Below are positions 53,904 through 63,083 of a stretch of 64,000 nucleotides of DNA, piece after piece. The notes beneath the pieces were generated by a model. It was not told the DNA's origin. It ran no database searches and saw only the letters and a program-made list of their open reading frames with translations. The position numbers and the translations under genes were made by a program. The DNA comes from Phenylobacterium conjunctum (GTDB taxonomy: Bacteria; Pseudomonadota; Alphaproteobacteria; Caulobacterales; Caulobacteraceae), in NCBI RefSeq assembly GCF_042679085.1, contig NZ_JBHTLQ010000016.1:1-64000 (forward strand), written 5' to 3'. Each line of letters opens with the position of its first letter. Position 1 is the first letter of the stretch.

Positions 53904-54289
53904 CAGCGGCTGGTCCGGATGAGGGGCGAGGCGACGCCGAACATCGCCCAGAACAGCGGATAGATCATCCAGCCGGGCGCGTGCGGCGCATGCGCGTAGC
54001 TCTCCAGGAAGCCCCAGGCGCTCAGGATCGCCATGGCCAGGCCCGAGGCGACGATGAAGCGCTTGGCGGTCAGGGCGCGGACGAACTCGTCGGCCTCATT
54101 CATCAGGGCGATGGTGGCCCAGATCTGCCCGGCCACGGGGGCGGCGACCGCCAGCCCCATCAGCCAGGCGCCCGGCCCGCGCAGGTCGTCGAAGGCGCCG
54201 GCGATGGCGGCGATATTGATCGCCACATAGCCGCTCATGAAGGCGGCGGTGCGAAGCGTGTAGCGGCGGTGCGCCGGGTCCATGGCCAT
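53903..54289 (-). CDS. Small four-helix membrane protein in an XRE operon
   Basis: A 128-residue integral membrane protein with four hydrophobic helices (AAFMSGYVAINIAAIAGAF, MGLAVAAPVAGQIWATIAL, FIVASGLAMAILSAWGF and WMIYPLFWAMFGVA). No known motif is seen. It is the first gene of a two-gene operon with the XRE regulator. A role in membrane stress or as signal partner of the regulator is only a guess from the pairing. Confidence 0.8.
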   Translation of the reverse strand: MAMDPAHRRYTLRTAAFMSGYVAINIAAIAGAFDDLRGPGAWLMGLAVAAPVAGQIWATIALMNEADEFVRALTAKRFIVASGLAMAILSAWGFLESYAHAPHAPGWMIYPLFWAMFGVASPLIRTSR

Positions 54290-54315
54290 GGGAAGCCCTC
54301 CAGAATGTAAGGCAA

Positions 54316-54350
54316 ACCTGACACGGCAGGCATGTCAGGTCAACCTGACA
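54316..54350. promoter_or_regulatory. Triple TGTCAGGT operator of the XRE operon
   Basis: ACCTGACA at 54316-54323, TGTCAGGT at 54333-54340 and ACCTGACA at 54343-54350. The last two form a perfect 18-base palindrome with a CA spacer; the first two form a second dyad with a 9-base spacer. It is 27 bases upstream of the membrane protein start and ahead of the divergent amidohydrolase. Confidence 0.72.
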
Positions 54351-54427
54351 TTTGCGTCGCCCTGGCGACCGGCTAGAACCTCTGCAAGGATCACGTTCGA
54401 TCTTCAGTTCCTTGGGGCCCTATCCGC

Positions 54428-55720
54428 ATGAAACCTCTCGCCTTCGGCGCGGCGCTCGCCGCCACCCTCGCCCTGTCCGCGCCGGCCCTGGCCGCCGGGC
54501 CGCTGACCTTTGTCCAGGCCGGCCGCGTGCTGGTCGACCCCGCCAGCGGCAAGGTCGAGACCGCCAAGACCCTGGTGGTCCAGGACGGCAAGGTGGTCCG
54601 CGTCGAGGACGGCTATGTGGCCGAGCCGGGCGGAACCGTCGTCGACCTGAAGTCCCGCTTCGTCCTGCCCGGCCTGATCGACAGCCACGTCCACCTGACC
54701 AGCGAACAGGGCCCGTCCAGCCGCCTGGACGAGGTCACCCTGTCAGCCTCCGACCAGGCCTTCGCCGGCGCCCGCTACGCCAAGCGCACCCTGATGGCCG
54801 GCTTCACCACCGTCGCCGACCTGGGCGGTGAGAACGAGGCTGTCTTCGCCCTGCGCAAGGCCACCGCCAATGGCGACGTCCCCGGCCCGCGGATCATCGC
54901 CGCCGGCTCGGCCATCTCGATCCATGGCGGCCATGGCGATGTGAACGGCCTGCGCGAGGACATCATGCATGTCCTGCGCCCCAATTCGGTCTGCTCGGGC
55001 GCCGAGGACTGCCGCCGCGCCGTGCGCGAACAGGTCTGGCTGGGCGCGGACGTGATCAAGATCACCGCCACCGGCGGGGTGCTGTCCAACACCGCCGCAG
55101 GGCTGGCCCAACAGTTCTCGGACGACGAGTTGGTCGCCATCGTCGATTCGGCCCACCGCATGGGGCGCCGCGTCACCGCCCACGCCCACGGGGTCGACGG
55201 CATCAATGCCTTCCTGCGCGCCGGCGGCGATTCCATCGAGCACGGCACCTATCTCGACAAGGACAGCATCGCCCTCTTCAAGAAGAACGGCGCCTATCTG
55301 GTCCCGACGCTCGAGGCCGGCGACTTCGTGGCCCGCATCGCCTCTGGCCCGAACAACTTCCTCACCCCCGCCCAGACCGCCAAGGCCCTGGAAGCCGGCC
55401 CCAAGATGCTCGACATGGCGCGCCGCGCCCACGAGGCGGGCGTCAAGATCGCGTTCGGCACCGACACCGGCGTCTCCGCCCACGGCCAGAACGCCTATGA
55501 GTTCGTGCTGCTGGTCAAGGCCGGCCTGACCCCGCTGGAGGCCGTCCAGGCCGCCACCGTCAACGCCGCCGACCACCTGCAGATCTCGACCCAGGCCGGC
55601 TCGCTCACCCCCGGCCACAACGCCGATCTGATCGCCGTCGACGGTGATCCGCTCACCGACGTCTCGGTCCTGCAGAAGGTCGGCTTCGTGATGAAGTCCG
55701 GCGTCGTCTACAAGAACTGA
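54428..55720 (+). CDS. Exported metal-dependent amidohydrolase (prolidase-like)
   Basis: A 430-residue amidohydrolase with a signal peptide (LAFGAALAATLALSAPALA). Metal ligands are in GLIDSHVHLT (HxH), VIKITATGG (Lys), VTAHAHG, IEHGTYLD (His) and AFGTDTGVS (Asp), so the binuclear site looks complete. Family members hydrolyse Xaa-Pro and other dipeptides or small amides in the periplasm. It is a single gene with a hairpin terminator 12 bases after the stop. Confidence 0.9.
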   Translation: MKPLAFGAALAATLALSAPALAAGPLTFVQAGRVLVDPASGKVETAKTLVVQDGKVVRVEDGYVAEPGGTVVDLKSRFVLPGLIDSHVHLTSEQGPSSRLDEVTLSASDQAFAGARYAKRTLMAGFTTVADLGGENEAVFALRKATANGDVPGPRIIAAGSAISIHGGHGDVNGLREDIMHVLRPNSVCSGAEDCRRAVREQVWLGADVIKITATGGVLSNTAAGLAQQFSDDELVAIVDSAHRMGRRVTAHAHGVDGINAFLRAGGDSIEHGTYLDKDSIALFKKNGAYLVPTLEAGDFVARIASGPNNFLTPAQTAKALEAGPKMLDMARRAHEAGVKIAFGTDTGVSAHGQNAYEFVLLVKAGLTPLEAVQAATVNAADHLQISTQAGSLTPGHNADLIAVDGDPLTDVSVLQKVGFVMKSGVVYKN

Positions 55721-55731
55721 GGCTCAAACAG

Positions 55732-55760
55732 GCGCCCGGCGGAGATCCCTCGCCGGGCGC
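55732..55760 (+). terminator. Hairpin terminator after the amidohydrolase
   Basis: A perfect 10-bp stem GCGCCCGGCG / CGCCGGGCGC with a 9-base loop. The downstream sequence AGCCTTCTGT has few consecutive T residues, so termination efficiency is uncertain. Confidence 0.7.
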
Positions 55761-55827
55761 AGCCTTCTGTCATGACGCCGTAGTCGATCCCCCCTAAGGC
55801 GGCGCCGAACCCGACGGGATACGCCTC

Positions 55828-57942
55828 ATGACCACCCTCGACCGCCGCTCTCTCCTGCTCGCCGCCGGCGCCACGGGCCTGTTCCCGGCCATCGCGCGCG
55901 CCAAGGCCATCGACGCCCACGTCCGCACCGGCACGATCCGCGACGTCGAGCACGTGGTGATCTTCATGCAGGAGAACCGCAGCTTCGATCACTACTTCGG
56001 CACGCTGGCCGGCGTGCGCGGCTTCGGCGACCGCTTCCCGATCCCCGTGCCGGACACCGAGCGCCTGCAAGGCGCCACCGTGTTCGCCCAAACGAATAAG
56101 GCCCCCGGCCCGCCGGTCATCGCCCCCTTCCACCTCAACACCCGCCAGAGCTTCGCCCACATGCGGGTCGAGGGCACGCCGCACCTGTGGCCGGATGCGC
56201 AGGGCGCCTGGAACGACGGCCGCATGGACCGCTGGCCGGTCACCAAGACCGAGCATTCCATGGGCTACTACAAGGCCGAAGATCTGCCCTTCCAGTTCGC
56301 CCTGGCCGACGCCTTCACCCTCTGCGACGCCTATCACTGCTCGATCCAGTCCGGCACCAACCCCAACCGCCTGTTCCTGTGGACCGGGACCAACGACGCC
56401 TCGGGCAAGTTCGGCGGCCCGGCCATGGCCAATTCCCATGACCGGTTCGTGGCCCAAGGCGGCCACCCGAACGCCTACACCTGGACCACGTATGTCGAGC
56501 GCCTGGAGAAGGCCGGCGTCTCCTGGCGCCTCTACCAGGACATGGCCGACAACTTCACCGACAACCCGCTGGCCGGCTTCAAGGCCTTCCGCGACGCCTT
56601 CGACAAGAAACCCGGCTCAGACCCGGCCCTGGCGAACAAGGCCCTGACCACCCGCATGCTCGACGGCCTGCGTGAGGACGTCATGTCGGGCGCCCTGCCC
56701 CAGGTCTCCTACATCATCGCCCGGGCCGGCGATTCCGAGCACCCCGGCCCCTCCAGCCCGGCCCAGGGCGCCGCCTTCACCGCCCAGGTGATCGAGGCCC
56801 TGACCGCCAATCCGGAGGTCTGGAGCCGCACCGCCCTGTTCGTGATGTTCGACGAGAACGACGGCTTCTTCGACCACGTCCCGCCGCCGGCCCCGCCGTC
56901 CAAGGACGCCGCCGGCAAGCCGCTCGGCGCCTCGACCATCGACACCACCGGCGAATATCACCTGGTCGCCAGCACCGCCGACCCGCTGGCCGAGCGGCCG
57001 GAGTTCATCGGCCGCGCCTATGGCCTGGGCCCCCGCGTGCCGATGTACGTGATCTCGCCCTGGAGCCGCGGCGGCTTCGTCAATTCGGAGGTCTTCGACC
57101 ACACCTCGGTGATCCGCTTCCTGGAGGCCCGCTTCGGGGTGGAGGAGCCGAACATCACCCCCTGGCGCCGCGCGGTCTGCGGCGACCTGACCTCGGCCTT
57201 CGACTTCCGCACCCCCAACGACGCCCCCTTCGCAGGCGACCTGCCCAAGGTGGCGGACGAGGCGGCGCGGGCCCGCAAGATGGCGACCTACACCCCGCCC
57301 ACGCCGGTCACCCCGACGGCGCCGGTCCAGGCCGAGGGCGTCCGCCCCTCGCGCCCCCTGCCCTACGCCCTGGACGTCAAGGCGGAGGCCGCCCCAGCCG
57401 GCAAGCTCACCCTGACCTTCCTCAACACCGGCAAGGCCGGGGCCGTCTTCCACCTCTATGACCTGAACGCGCTGGCCGCCCCGCCGCGCCGCTACACGGT
57501 GGAGGCGGGCAAGCGCCTGACCGAGACGCTTCCGCCCCCCAACACCAACGCCAACGACGGCGCCGGCCACGACCTCTGGATCCTCGGCCCCAACGGCTTC
57601 CACCGCCACATCCGCGGCCAAGGCCTGGAAGCCCAGCTCGCGCCCCAGCGCGCGGGCGCCGAAAGCCTCACCCTGACCCTGCGCAACCCCACCAAGGCCG
57701 AGCTGACCGTCAAGGTCACCCCCAGAGCCTACGCCCCCGCCCACGAAACCTGGCGCGTCACCCTCGCGCCCGGCGACACCGCCGCCCGCACCTGGCCCCT
57801 GAAACCCACCGCCGGCTGGTACGACCTGGCCGTGGAGACGGACGGCGGCTACCTGCGCCGGTTCGCAGGGCATGTGGAGACGGGGCGGGCCAGCCTGTCA
57901 GACCCGGCTATGGGGGGACCGGCGCGGATGGTGCGGGGGTAG
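55828..57942 (+). CDS. Phosphocholine-type phospholipase C, Tat-exported
   Basis: A 704-residue phosphoesterase. A Tat signal (DRRSLLLAAGATGL) leads into the catalytic domain with the metal-binding motif VVIFMQENRSFDHYFGTL and VMFDENDGFFDHVPPP; HCSIQSGTNPNRLF is the family histidine region. The C-terminal 200 residues contain two DUF756-like beta domains. The family hydrolyses phosphatidylcholine or sphingomyelin, giving phosphate and choline. Length is normal. Single gene at the left edge of the 58-63 kb island. Confidence 0.92.
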   Translation: MTTLDRRSLLLAAGATGLFPAIARAKAIDAHVRTGTIRDVEHVVIFMQENRSFDHYFGTLAGVRGFGDRFPIPVPDTERLQGATVFAQTNKAPGPPVIAPFHLNTRQSFAHMRVEGTPHLWPDAQGAWNDGRMDRWPVTKTEHSMGYYKAEDLPFQFALADAFTLCDAYHCSIQSGTNPNRLFLWTGTNDASGKFGGPAMANSHDRFVAQGGHPNAYTWTTYVERLEKAGVSWRLYQDMADNFTDNPLAGFKAFRDAFDKKPGSDPALANKALTTRMLDGLREDVMSGALPQVSYIIARAGDSEHPGPSSPAQGAAFTAQVIEALTANPEVWSRTALFVMFDENDGFFDHVPPPAPPSKDAAGKPLGASTIDTTGEYHLVASTADPLAERPEFIGRAYGLGPRVPMYVISPWSRGGFVNSEVFDHTSVIRFLEARFGVEEPNITPWRRAVCGDLTSAFDFRTPNDAPFAGDLPKVADEAARARKMATYTPPTPVTPTAPVQAEGVRPSRPLPYALDVKAEAAPAGKLTLTFLNTGKAGAVFHLYDLNALAAPPRRYTVEAGKRLTETLPPPNTNANDGAGHDLWILGPNGFHRHIRGQGLEAQLAPQRAGAESLTLTLRNPTKAELTVKVTPRAYAPAHETWRVTLAPGDTAARTWPLKPTAGWYDLAVETDGGYLRRFAGHVETGRASLSDPAMGGPARMVRG

Positions 57943-58237
57943 GTATGGCCGGTTGAGAAATGCTCGAGCCGAGTGGAGCGGTCGAGCGGTAGGCCGCGTG
58001 GGTCAGGGGGCGATCAGCGGCTACCTAGGACCAAAAGAGCCGCGTAATTTGAGCACGGCCCCGGAACGAAACACCGGCCTGCATGCCCTCATAGGCGAGG
58101 CGTTCGATAACCTCACGCGCAAGTATGGCAAACATCTAGCTCGCGAATGCTAGACATCGCATTGCGACCGAGATCGCGGGAGCTTTACAACCGTCCCGAG
58201 CCTCAGCACCGTAGCGTGGATTCTGCAGGGCCCAGCT
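57943..58237. other. Left junction of the low-GC island, no recognisable gene
   Basis: 295 bases between phospholipase C and the ATPase gene. The GC content drops after about 58020. A reading frame ends at 58153 with a short segment (GEAFDNLTRKYGKHLA) that could be the remnant of an older gene, but I recognise no family. No tRNA, integrase or perfect direct repeat was found at this edge. Confidence 0.5.
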
Positions 58238-60328
58238 GTGCCAACTCTTACACCCAACATCGAAAATCGGGTCCGGAAGCTACCCAAGCCTTCCAACGCC
58301 ACGCAGGGCTTACAGCCCCTTTTTGAGGCGGTGAGCAACGCTATGTTCGCGATCGAGGATCGCCTTGGTGGCAAGGCGTCTGGGGGGCGGATCGATATTC
58401 GGGTCACTAACCGTTCCGACCCGGAACGGATCGAAGTGGTTGTAAGCGACAGTGGGATTGGGCTGGATTCCAAGCGCTACGACGCCTTTTGCGAGATCGA
58501 TACCGACTTCAAGCGGTCCCGCGGCGGCAAGGGCGTCGGCCGACTCTTCTGGCTTGATGCGTTCTCGACCATTCGAGTGGAAAGCACCTACCACCGCGAC
58601 GGCGCATCGTTGCAACGCGCATTCGACTTCCTGCTCAACAACCGCGAACAGGTCATGCCCCGCTTCGAGGATGTCGAGGCCGCGAGCGCAGACTGCGGCA
58701 CCACCATCACCTTTAAGGGCCTGCGCACGAAGGAGTACGCGGACACTTTCCCGCGCCGGTCGGATACGTTCCTTCGCTACTTCAGCGCGCATTTCATCGC
58801 CGACTTCCTAGTCGGCAGCGGTCCAACCATCTTCATTGATCTGGATGGCGAGCTGACCGAATACCCCAAGGCCGTAGCTGAGCTGACTGTCGGCAATCCA
58901 CTTGAGACGACATTTGACCATTCGGAATTCGGCACGCTCAAGATTGTGGGCTTCACCTGCCTCGCCGAGGCCAGCACCGGTCTGGAGGGGCGTCATCAGC
59001 TTCACCTCCTAGCCAACGACCGCACGGTAGAAACCCGCAAGGTTGATAACCTGCTCGGCGTCGAAAACCTGGAACGGAATGGGCAATCCGACCTCGTCTT
59101 CCACGGTTGTGTGTCGGGCGAGTATCTCGATCTTCGCGTAAACGAAGGCCGGACGGCGTTCAATCTGCCGGAACGGACGCTGAAAGACATCAGCCGCGCG
59201 TGCATGGAGATCGTCAAGGAACGGCTTCTGCCCGACCAGGTCGCCAAGTTCGTCAAAGATCGCCACCAGAGCTATGTGTCGTTCGTCGAGCGGTATCCCA
59301 CCTTCGGCTTCGATGCAGACGAATTGCAGCTGAGGCGCGTGCCATTCCACGCGACCAGCGCCGAGGATTTTGCGTCCGGTCTGATCAAGTACCAAATTCG
59401 CCGCGAAGAGACCCGGCAGAGCTCCTTGCAGGCGTTGATCGACGCCTTGGACCTCGATCAGGTGCCGATTAATCTAGAGGCAACGGTCGAGAGTGCCGCT
59501 AAGGAGATTCAAGCCTCCGAACAGCTCGCACTGGCGCAGCATGTCGTCCGCCGCAAACTGTCCCTCGAACTCCTGGATAGGCTGATCAAGCGTATCCGCG
59601 CCCGGGACGGCAAGGAGGACGACTATCATCTTGAGAGTACCCTCCATGCCTTCATCGTCCCGATGCGCGTCAGGGGCGACGACGGGGCCGAATTGAAGAG
59701 CCGCGCCCACGATCTGTGGGTCGTCGATGAAAGGCTGGCCTTCACGCGCGCCTTTTCTTCCGACAAGCGTCTGGATGCGATCCTGGCCGAGGGCGGTACG
59801 CGCGATCGCCCCGATCTCTTGGTTTGGGATCTGGCATACGGGCTCGGCGTGACGGACGCCGACAATCCTGACTCGGTCGATGTGTCAGAACCTCTCCGCA
59901 CTGTGATGGTTGTTGAGTTCAAGAAGCCGGGCCGCACGGTCTATGCCAAGGCCGAGGACAACATCGAACAGCAGATCACCAAATACCTGGCGCAGCTAAA
60001 AGGCGGAGAAATCGAGAGCTTCGATCGGGCGCGCGTCCGGGTCGCCGACGACTGCATCTTCTACTGCTACGTGGTGGCCGACATCCGCGGCGATCTCGAG
60101 CAGCAGCTGTCGAGCTGGGAAACAACGTCGAACGGTCAGGGTCGGATCAGGCAGTTGCGCGGCTTCTACCGCGGGCAAATCGAAGTCATCCAGTGGCAAG
60201 ACCTCATCAACGATGCCTGGCTGCGCAATCGGGCGACCTTGCACGCCGCCGGTCTAAGCCGAAATCGTCCCACGCCGCTGAAACCCAAGGCAGAGCCGCC
60301 GCCATCTGACGACGACGCCGAGGACTGA
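58238..60328 (+). CDS. GHKL ATPase fused to a PD-(D/E)xK nuclease domain, candidate defence effector
   Basis: A 696-residue cytoplasmic protein. The GHKL (Hsp90/MutL-like) domain has E30 and N34 (EAVSNAMFAI), D71 in DSGIG and GGKGVGR at 96-102; GTTITFKG closes the fold. A charged middle follows (residues 330-500). Near the C-terminus PD525-526 (PDLLVWD) and E560-x-K562 (VVEFKKPG) form a restriction-type nuclease motif. It starts with GTG 58238 and the base composition differs from core genes. The HEPN gene lies 3 bases downstream. Anti-phage or anti-plasmid defence is inferred. Confidence 0.82.
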   Translation: MPTLTPNIENRVRKLPKPSNATQGLQPLFEAVSNAMFAIEDRLGGKASGGRIDIRVTNRSDPERIEVVVSDSGIGLDSKRYDAFCEIDTDFKRSRGGKGVGRLFWLDAFSTIRVESTYHRDGASLQRAFDFLLNNREQVMPRFEDVEAASADCGTTITFKGLRTKEYADTFPRRSDTFLRYFSAHFIADFLVGSGPTIFIDLDGELTEYPKAVAELTVGNPLETTFDHSEFGTLKIVGFTCLAEASTGLEGRHQLHLLANDRTVETRKVDNLLGVENLERNGQSDLVFHGCVSGEYLDLRVNEGRTAFNLPERTLKDISRACMEIVKERLLPDQVAKFVKDRHQSYVSFVERYPTFGFDADELQLRRVPFHATSAEDFASGLIKYQIRREETRQSSLQALIDALDLDQVPINLEATVESAAKEIQASEQLALAQHVVRRKLSLELLDRLIKRIRARDGKEDDYHLESTLHAFIVPMRVRGDDGAELKSRAHDLWVVDERLAFTRAFSSDKRLDAILAEGGTRDRPDLLVWDLAYGLGVTDADNPDSVDVSEPLRTVMVVEFKKPGRTVYAKAEDNIEQQITKYLAQLKGGEIESFDRARVRVADDCIFYCYVVADIRGDLEQQLSSWETTSNGQGRIRQLRGFYRGQIEVIQWQDLINDAWLRNRATLHAAGLSRNRPTPLKPKAEPPPSDDDAED

Positions 60329-60331
60329 GCA

Positions 60332-61018
60332 GTGAACGAAGAACTGCGCGAAATTCCCGACCGCATTCTGAGGATGGCGCTCGCCGCCCTTACGCAAGCC
60401 AATATGCATGCCGCCTTCATGGACCCAGAGAGCACGCACTGGCCGCTGATGTCGGTGCTGAACGCTGCTCATGCCGGCGAGCTATTCCTCAAGGCGATCA
60501 TCGCCACCGAGCACCCGCTACTGATCTTCAAAGACCTGCCCAATCTGGATGTTCCAGGGGCCGACGAGCTCAGTTTGGAAACGCTTCTGATACGGGGGCG
60601 CACCCATGAATTCGAGAAGCTGCCACAGGTTCTTTGGGCGACGTCTGGAATCAGGATCCCAAACCCGGACCTCTACGAGCGTCTCCGCCGCGCCCGCAAT
60701 GCGATCCAGCACTTCTGCCCGCCGCATGAGGGCGATCTAGGCGGCCTTTCACTGGAGTTCATCTACCAGATTATCGACCCGTTGATTTTCGATCGCTTCG
60801 GTCTCTACGCCATCGAGTATCACGAGGATCACAGCATCGGGTACGACCACCTCGTGGGCACCCTGCTCCGCCGCGAGCTCCGCTTCACGGTCCCAGAAGA
60901 CTTTGATCTCACCGAAATCCAAATCCACGACGAGATCCAAAGCGCTGGGGCGTCGTACCGTAAGTGGATTGCGGAGGCTCTGAGGGCGGTCGGTAAGGAG
61001 GCGCTGTTGAGGCCTTAG
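60332..61018 (+). CDS. HEPN-like protein, partner of the GHKL nuclease
   Basis: A 228-residue helical protein starting with GTG. HEPN signs are LNAAHAGELFLKAIIATEHP (about residues 43-62) and the Rx4H motif RNAIQH at 122-127, which in active HEPN proteins forms the RNase site. HEPN domains act as toxins or RNases in many defence and toxin-antitoxin systems. The 3-base gap to the ATPase gene means co-translation. The C-terminal third has no match I know. An RNase function is inferred, not shown. Confidence 0.78.
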   Translation: MNEELREIPDRILRMALAALTQANMHAAFMDPESTHWPLMSVLNAAHAGELFLKAIIATEHPLLIFKDLPNLDVPGADELSLETLLIRGRTHEFEKLPQVLWATSGIRIPNPDLYERLRRARNAIQHFCPPHEGDLGGLSLEFIYQIIDPLIFDRFGLYAIEYHEDHSIGYDHLVGTLLRRELRFTVPEDFDLTEIQIHDEIQSAGASYRKWIAEALRAVGKEALLRP

Positions 61019-61045
61019 AGGTGGCGGGGCAACAACGTCTTGAGG

Positions 61046-62758
61046 TCATTCGGCGATCAAAAAGGGCTGCACTATGCGCTCGACGACGGCGCGGAGCTCT
61101 TTGTATTTGATCTGGAAAAACTCCCGTCGTCCGCTCAGTCGGTGGGACTTCAAGGCCTCGTGAATCAGGCGCTCGACGGTGAGCGGCTGGGTGACGCGCC
61201 AGTCTTCGACCACAAGAAACTGGTCGGGCTGACCGGTGCTCGACGACAGCTCGTTTGCACGATCGTCCGAGGAGCGCGTGGTCATGCCGATCTTGAAGAC
61301 GTCGCGGGCATGGGCCGCGGATCGCAGGGTGTAGATCCACCCAGCCGGGGCACCGCCAACTCCAAGATCGATGATATCGACCGCAAGATCGCCTTCCCGC
61401 TCAAGAATAGGCGATTCCATCCAGGTCAGGTCCTTTGTCACCCACGTTCTGCCGTGCATGACATTGTCGTGCTTGTCGGTGCCAACGGTGTCGGGCTCCA
61501 AAGTCTTCCAATAGCCCGATGTCTCTCTTTGCAACCCGCTACGCCTTAGGCGCGCTGCGATCTCTCGGTTCAGGGGCGCGGTGGAGATGGTCAAGACGTC
61601 CCGATAGAGAGGGCGGTGGACGCGTTCCAATTCGTTGATCGGGGTGGAAACTCGAAGCGGGACCTTATCGGTGCGCAGCCGCGTGGGGTGACGTTCCACC
61701 CTGACATCGTCTGTGGCGGCGTCGAAATAGCCAGGCAGCCCGCAAAGTTGGACGGTCAGTTCGATGACATCGCCATACTGCGCCAACCTCGCGTCGTTCG
61801 ATGCCTTGTGCTGATCCAAGTTGTCGGGATCAACCAGTCGTATGTCGTCGTAGACGTCGGGGTCATCGTGGGTGGTGAAGAACGCGTCTGCGCGCTCCTG
61901 CAGCACATAGGTTGCATGGCGTTTGCGCGTGTGGACGTCGATATGCATCATCACGAGCAACGGTGATCGGGTCGCATCGCCGAAGAACGGCTCGGGTGTC
62001 AGGTCTTCGTTCTCGCGATCTTCGAGCAGGAATTCCTTGCCCGGCAAGACGTGGCTAGGGCCGGTGGGATCCGATTTCGACACGTCTGCCGGCTCGCCAA
62101 AAGACGCGCAGACCGACAGCATCGCCCCCTGCCTGACGAGCGCCACACCGCCAAAGAGCAGATGGCTCAGTCCCGGAAGCTGGACACCGGATGGGCTGCC
62201 CAGCTGGTTAAACTCATAAACCTTGAGCTCATCGAGCCTCGCTAAGCCATCCCAATCCAGTTCGACGCCGGGAGTCGTAAGGTGGTCGAGATACTGCGAC
62301 AGCGCGAAGGCATGCATCACCTCCGGCAGCAAGACGAACAACATCGCCGTCTCGTCCGGCTCGATGAACGCCTGCATGACATTGAAGGAAAGGGGCTGCT
62401 CCGCCCCGTAGGACTTCAATGTTCGATTGTTGTACTCGGCAAGAAAATATCTCAGGTAGTTGTCGACATAGCCGTCGACGCCGTTCGCCCGATAGGCGTT
62501 GATCAGGCCCAGGGTCCGGCGGCTTTGTCTCTTGAATTCGGGCGTGTGTCGCACGCGCTCGTATTGCGCTCTGGCCCGCGAATCATCCGGCCGGACCGTG
62601 GCGGCAGCCATGAACGTCATTAGGCGGGCCAGACGGGCGCGGGCGTGATCGGAAGGCATGGCCCCCATCAAGTCGAGTGGCTGAGCAGAACTTAAACCTG
62701 AACTTAGCATGCGCCTTGAGTCAGGAAACGGTGCCTCACTGGCCGCGCTCTCGTCCAT
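61046..62758 (-). CDS. T5orf172 (GIY-YIG superfamily) domain protein
   Basis: A 570-residue protein convergent to the HEPN gene with 27 bases between stops. The C-terminal 90 residues match T5orf172: GWIYTLRS, FKIGMTTRSSDDRANEL with conserved Arg, LIHEAL and GRREFFQI, giving the expected Tyr, Arg and Glu set of GIY-YIG nucleases. The first 450 residues are not recognised. The start is uncertain: ATG 62758 has AGAAG upstream, ATG 62710 and a TTG at 62818 are alternatives. Probably a third component of the island or a separate defence gene. Confidence 0.75.
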   Translation of the reverse strand: MDESAASEAPFPDSRRMLSSGLSSAQPLDLMGAMPSDHARARLARLMTFMAAATVRPDDSRARAQYERVRHTPEFKRQSRRTLGLINAYRANGVDGYVDNYLRYFLAEYNNRTLKSYGAEQPLSFNVMQAFIEPDETAMLFVLLPEVMHAFALSQYLDHLTTPGVELDWDGLARLDELKVYEFNQLGSPSGVQLPGLSHLLFGGVALVRQGAMLSVCASFGEPADVSKSDPTGPSHVLPGKEFLLEDRENEDLTPEPFFGDATRSPLLVMMHIDVHTRKRHATYVLQERADAFFTTHDDPDVYDDIRLVDPDNLDQHKASNDARLAQYGDVIELTVQLCGLPGYFDAATDDVRVERHPTRLRTDKVPLRVSTPINELERVHRPLYRDVLTISTAPLNREIAARLRRSGLQRETSGYWKTLEPDTVGTDKHDNVMHGRTWVTKDLTWMESPILEREGDLAVDIIDLGVGGAPAGWIYTLRSAAHARDVFKIGMTTRSSDDRANELSSSTGQPDQFLVVEDWRVTQPLTVERLIHEALKSHRLSGRREFFQIKYKELRAVVERIVQPFLIAE

Positions 62759-63083
62759 CGCCGAACTTCTGACGTCCTGCCGCCGTCCCGACGGCGCGAA
62801 GCTCGCGCGCCAACACAAGGCGTTGGATGTTTGGTCGAGGCAGAGCGTGCCCTCTAAAACCAGCCCGTTCGAAACTCGCCCTAGAGCTCGAACTGCACGA
62901 ACGGGCCCGCGCTTCCCCTATGCTCAACCCTCCCTATCCGTGAGCGGGCCTTTCGAGGGCCAGCGAGAGCCCATAGCAGACGCCCCGAGCCCCTCTGAAA
63001 CCTCCCGAAAACAACCGTGTTTGGCCCCTTCGTCCGGCGCATGGCATATGGCGCGCCGTTTCGAACAGGATCACTCTCCCCGC
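62759..63083. other. Right junction of the low-GC island
   Basis: 325 bases without a gene. They should hold the promoter of the T5orf172 gene and that of the DegT-family gene. A 9-bp inverted repeat GCCCGTTCG (62863-62871) / CGAACGGGC (62898-62906) lies within it. The GC content returns to the core level after about 62900. No tRNA or integrase is seen. Confidence 0.45.

Noticed and set aside
57943..63083. Complete integrative element around the 58-63 kb island
   Set aside because: No integrase, tRNA target, terminal inverted repeat or matching direct repeat was found at either edge; only composition and gene content support transfer.
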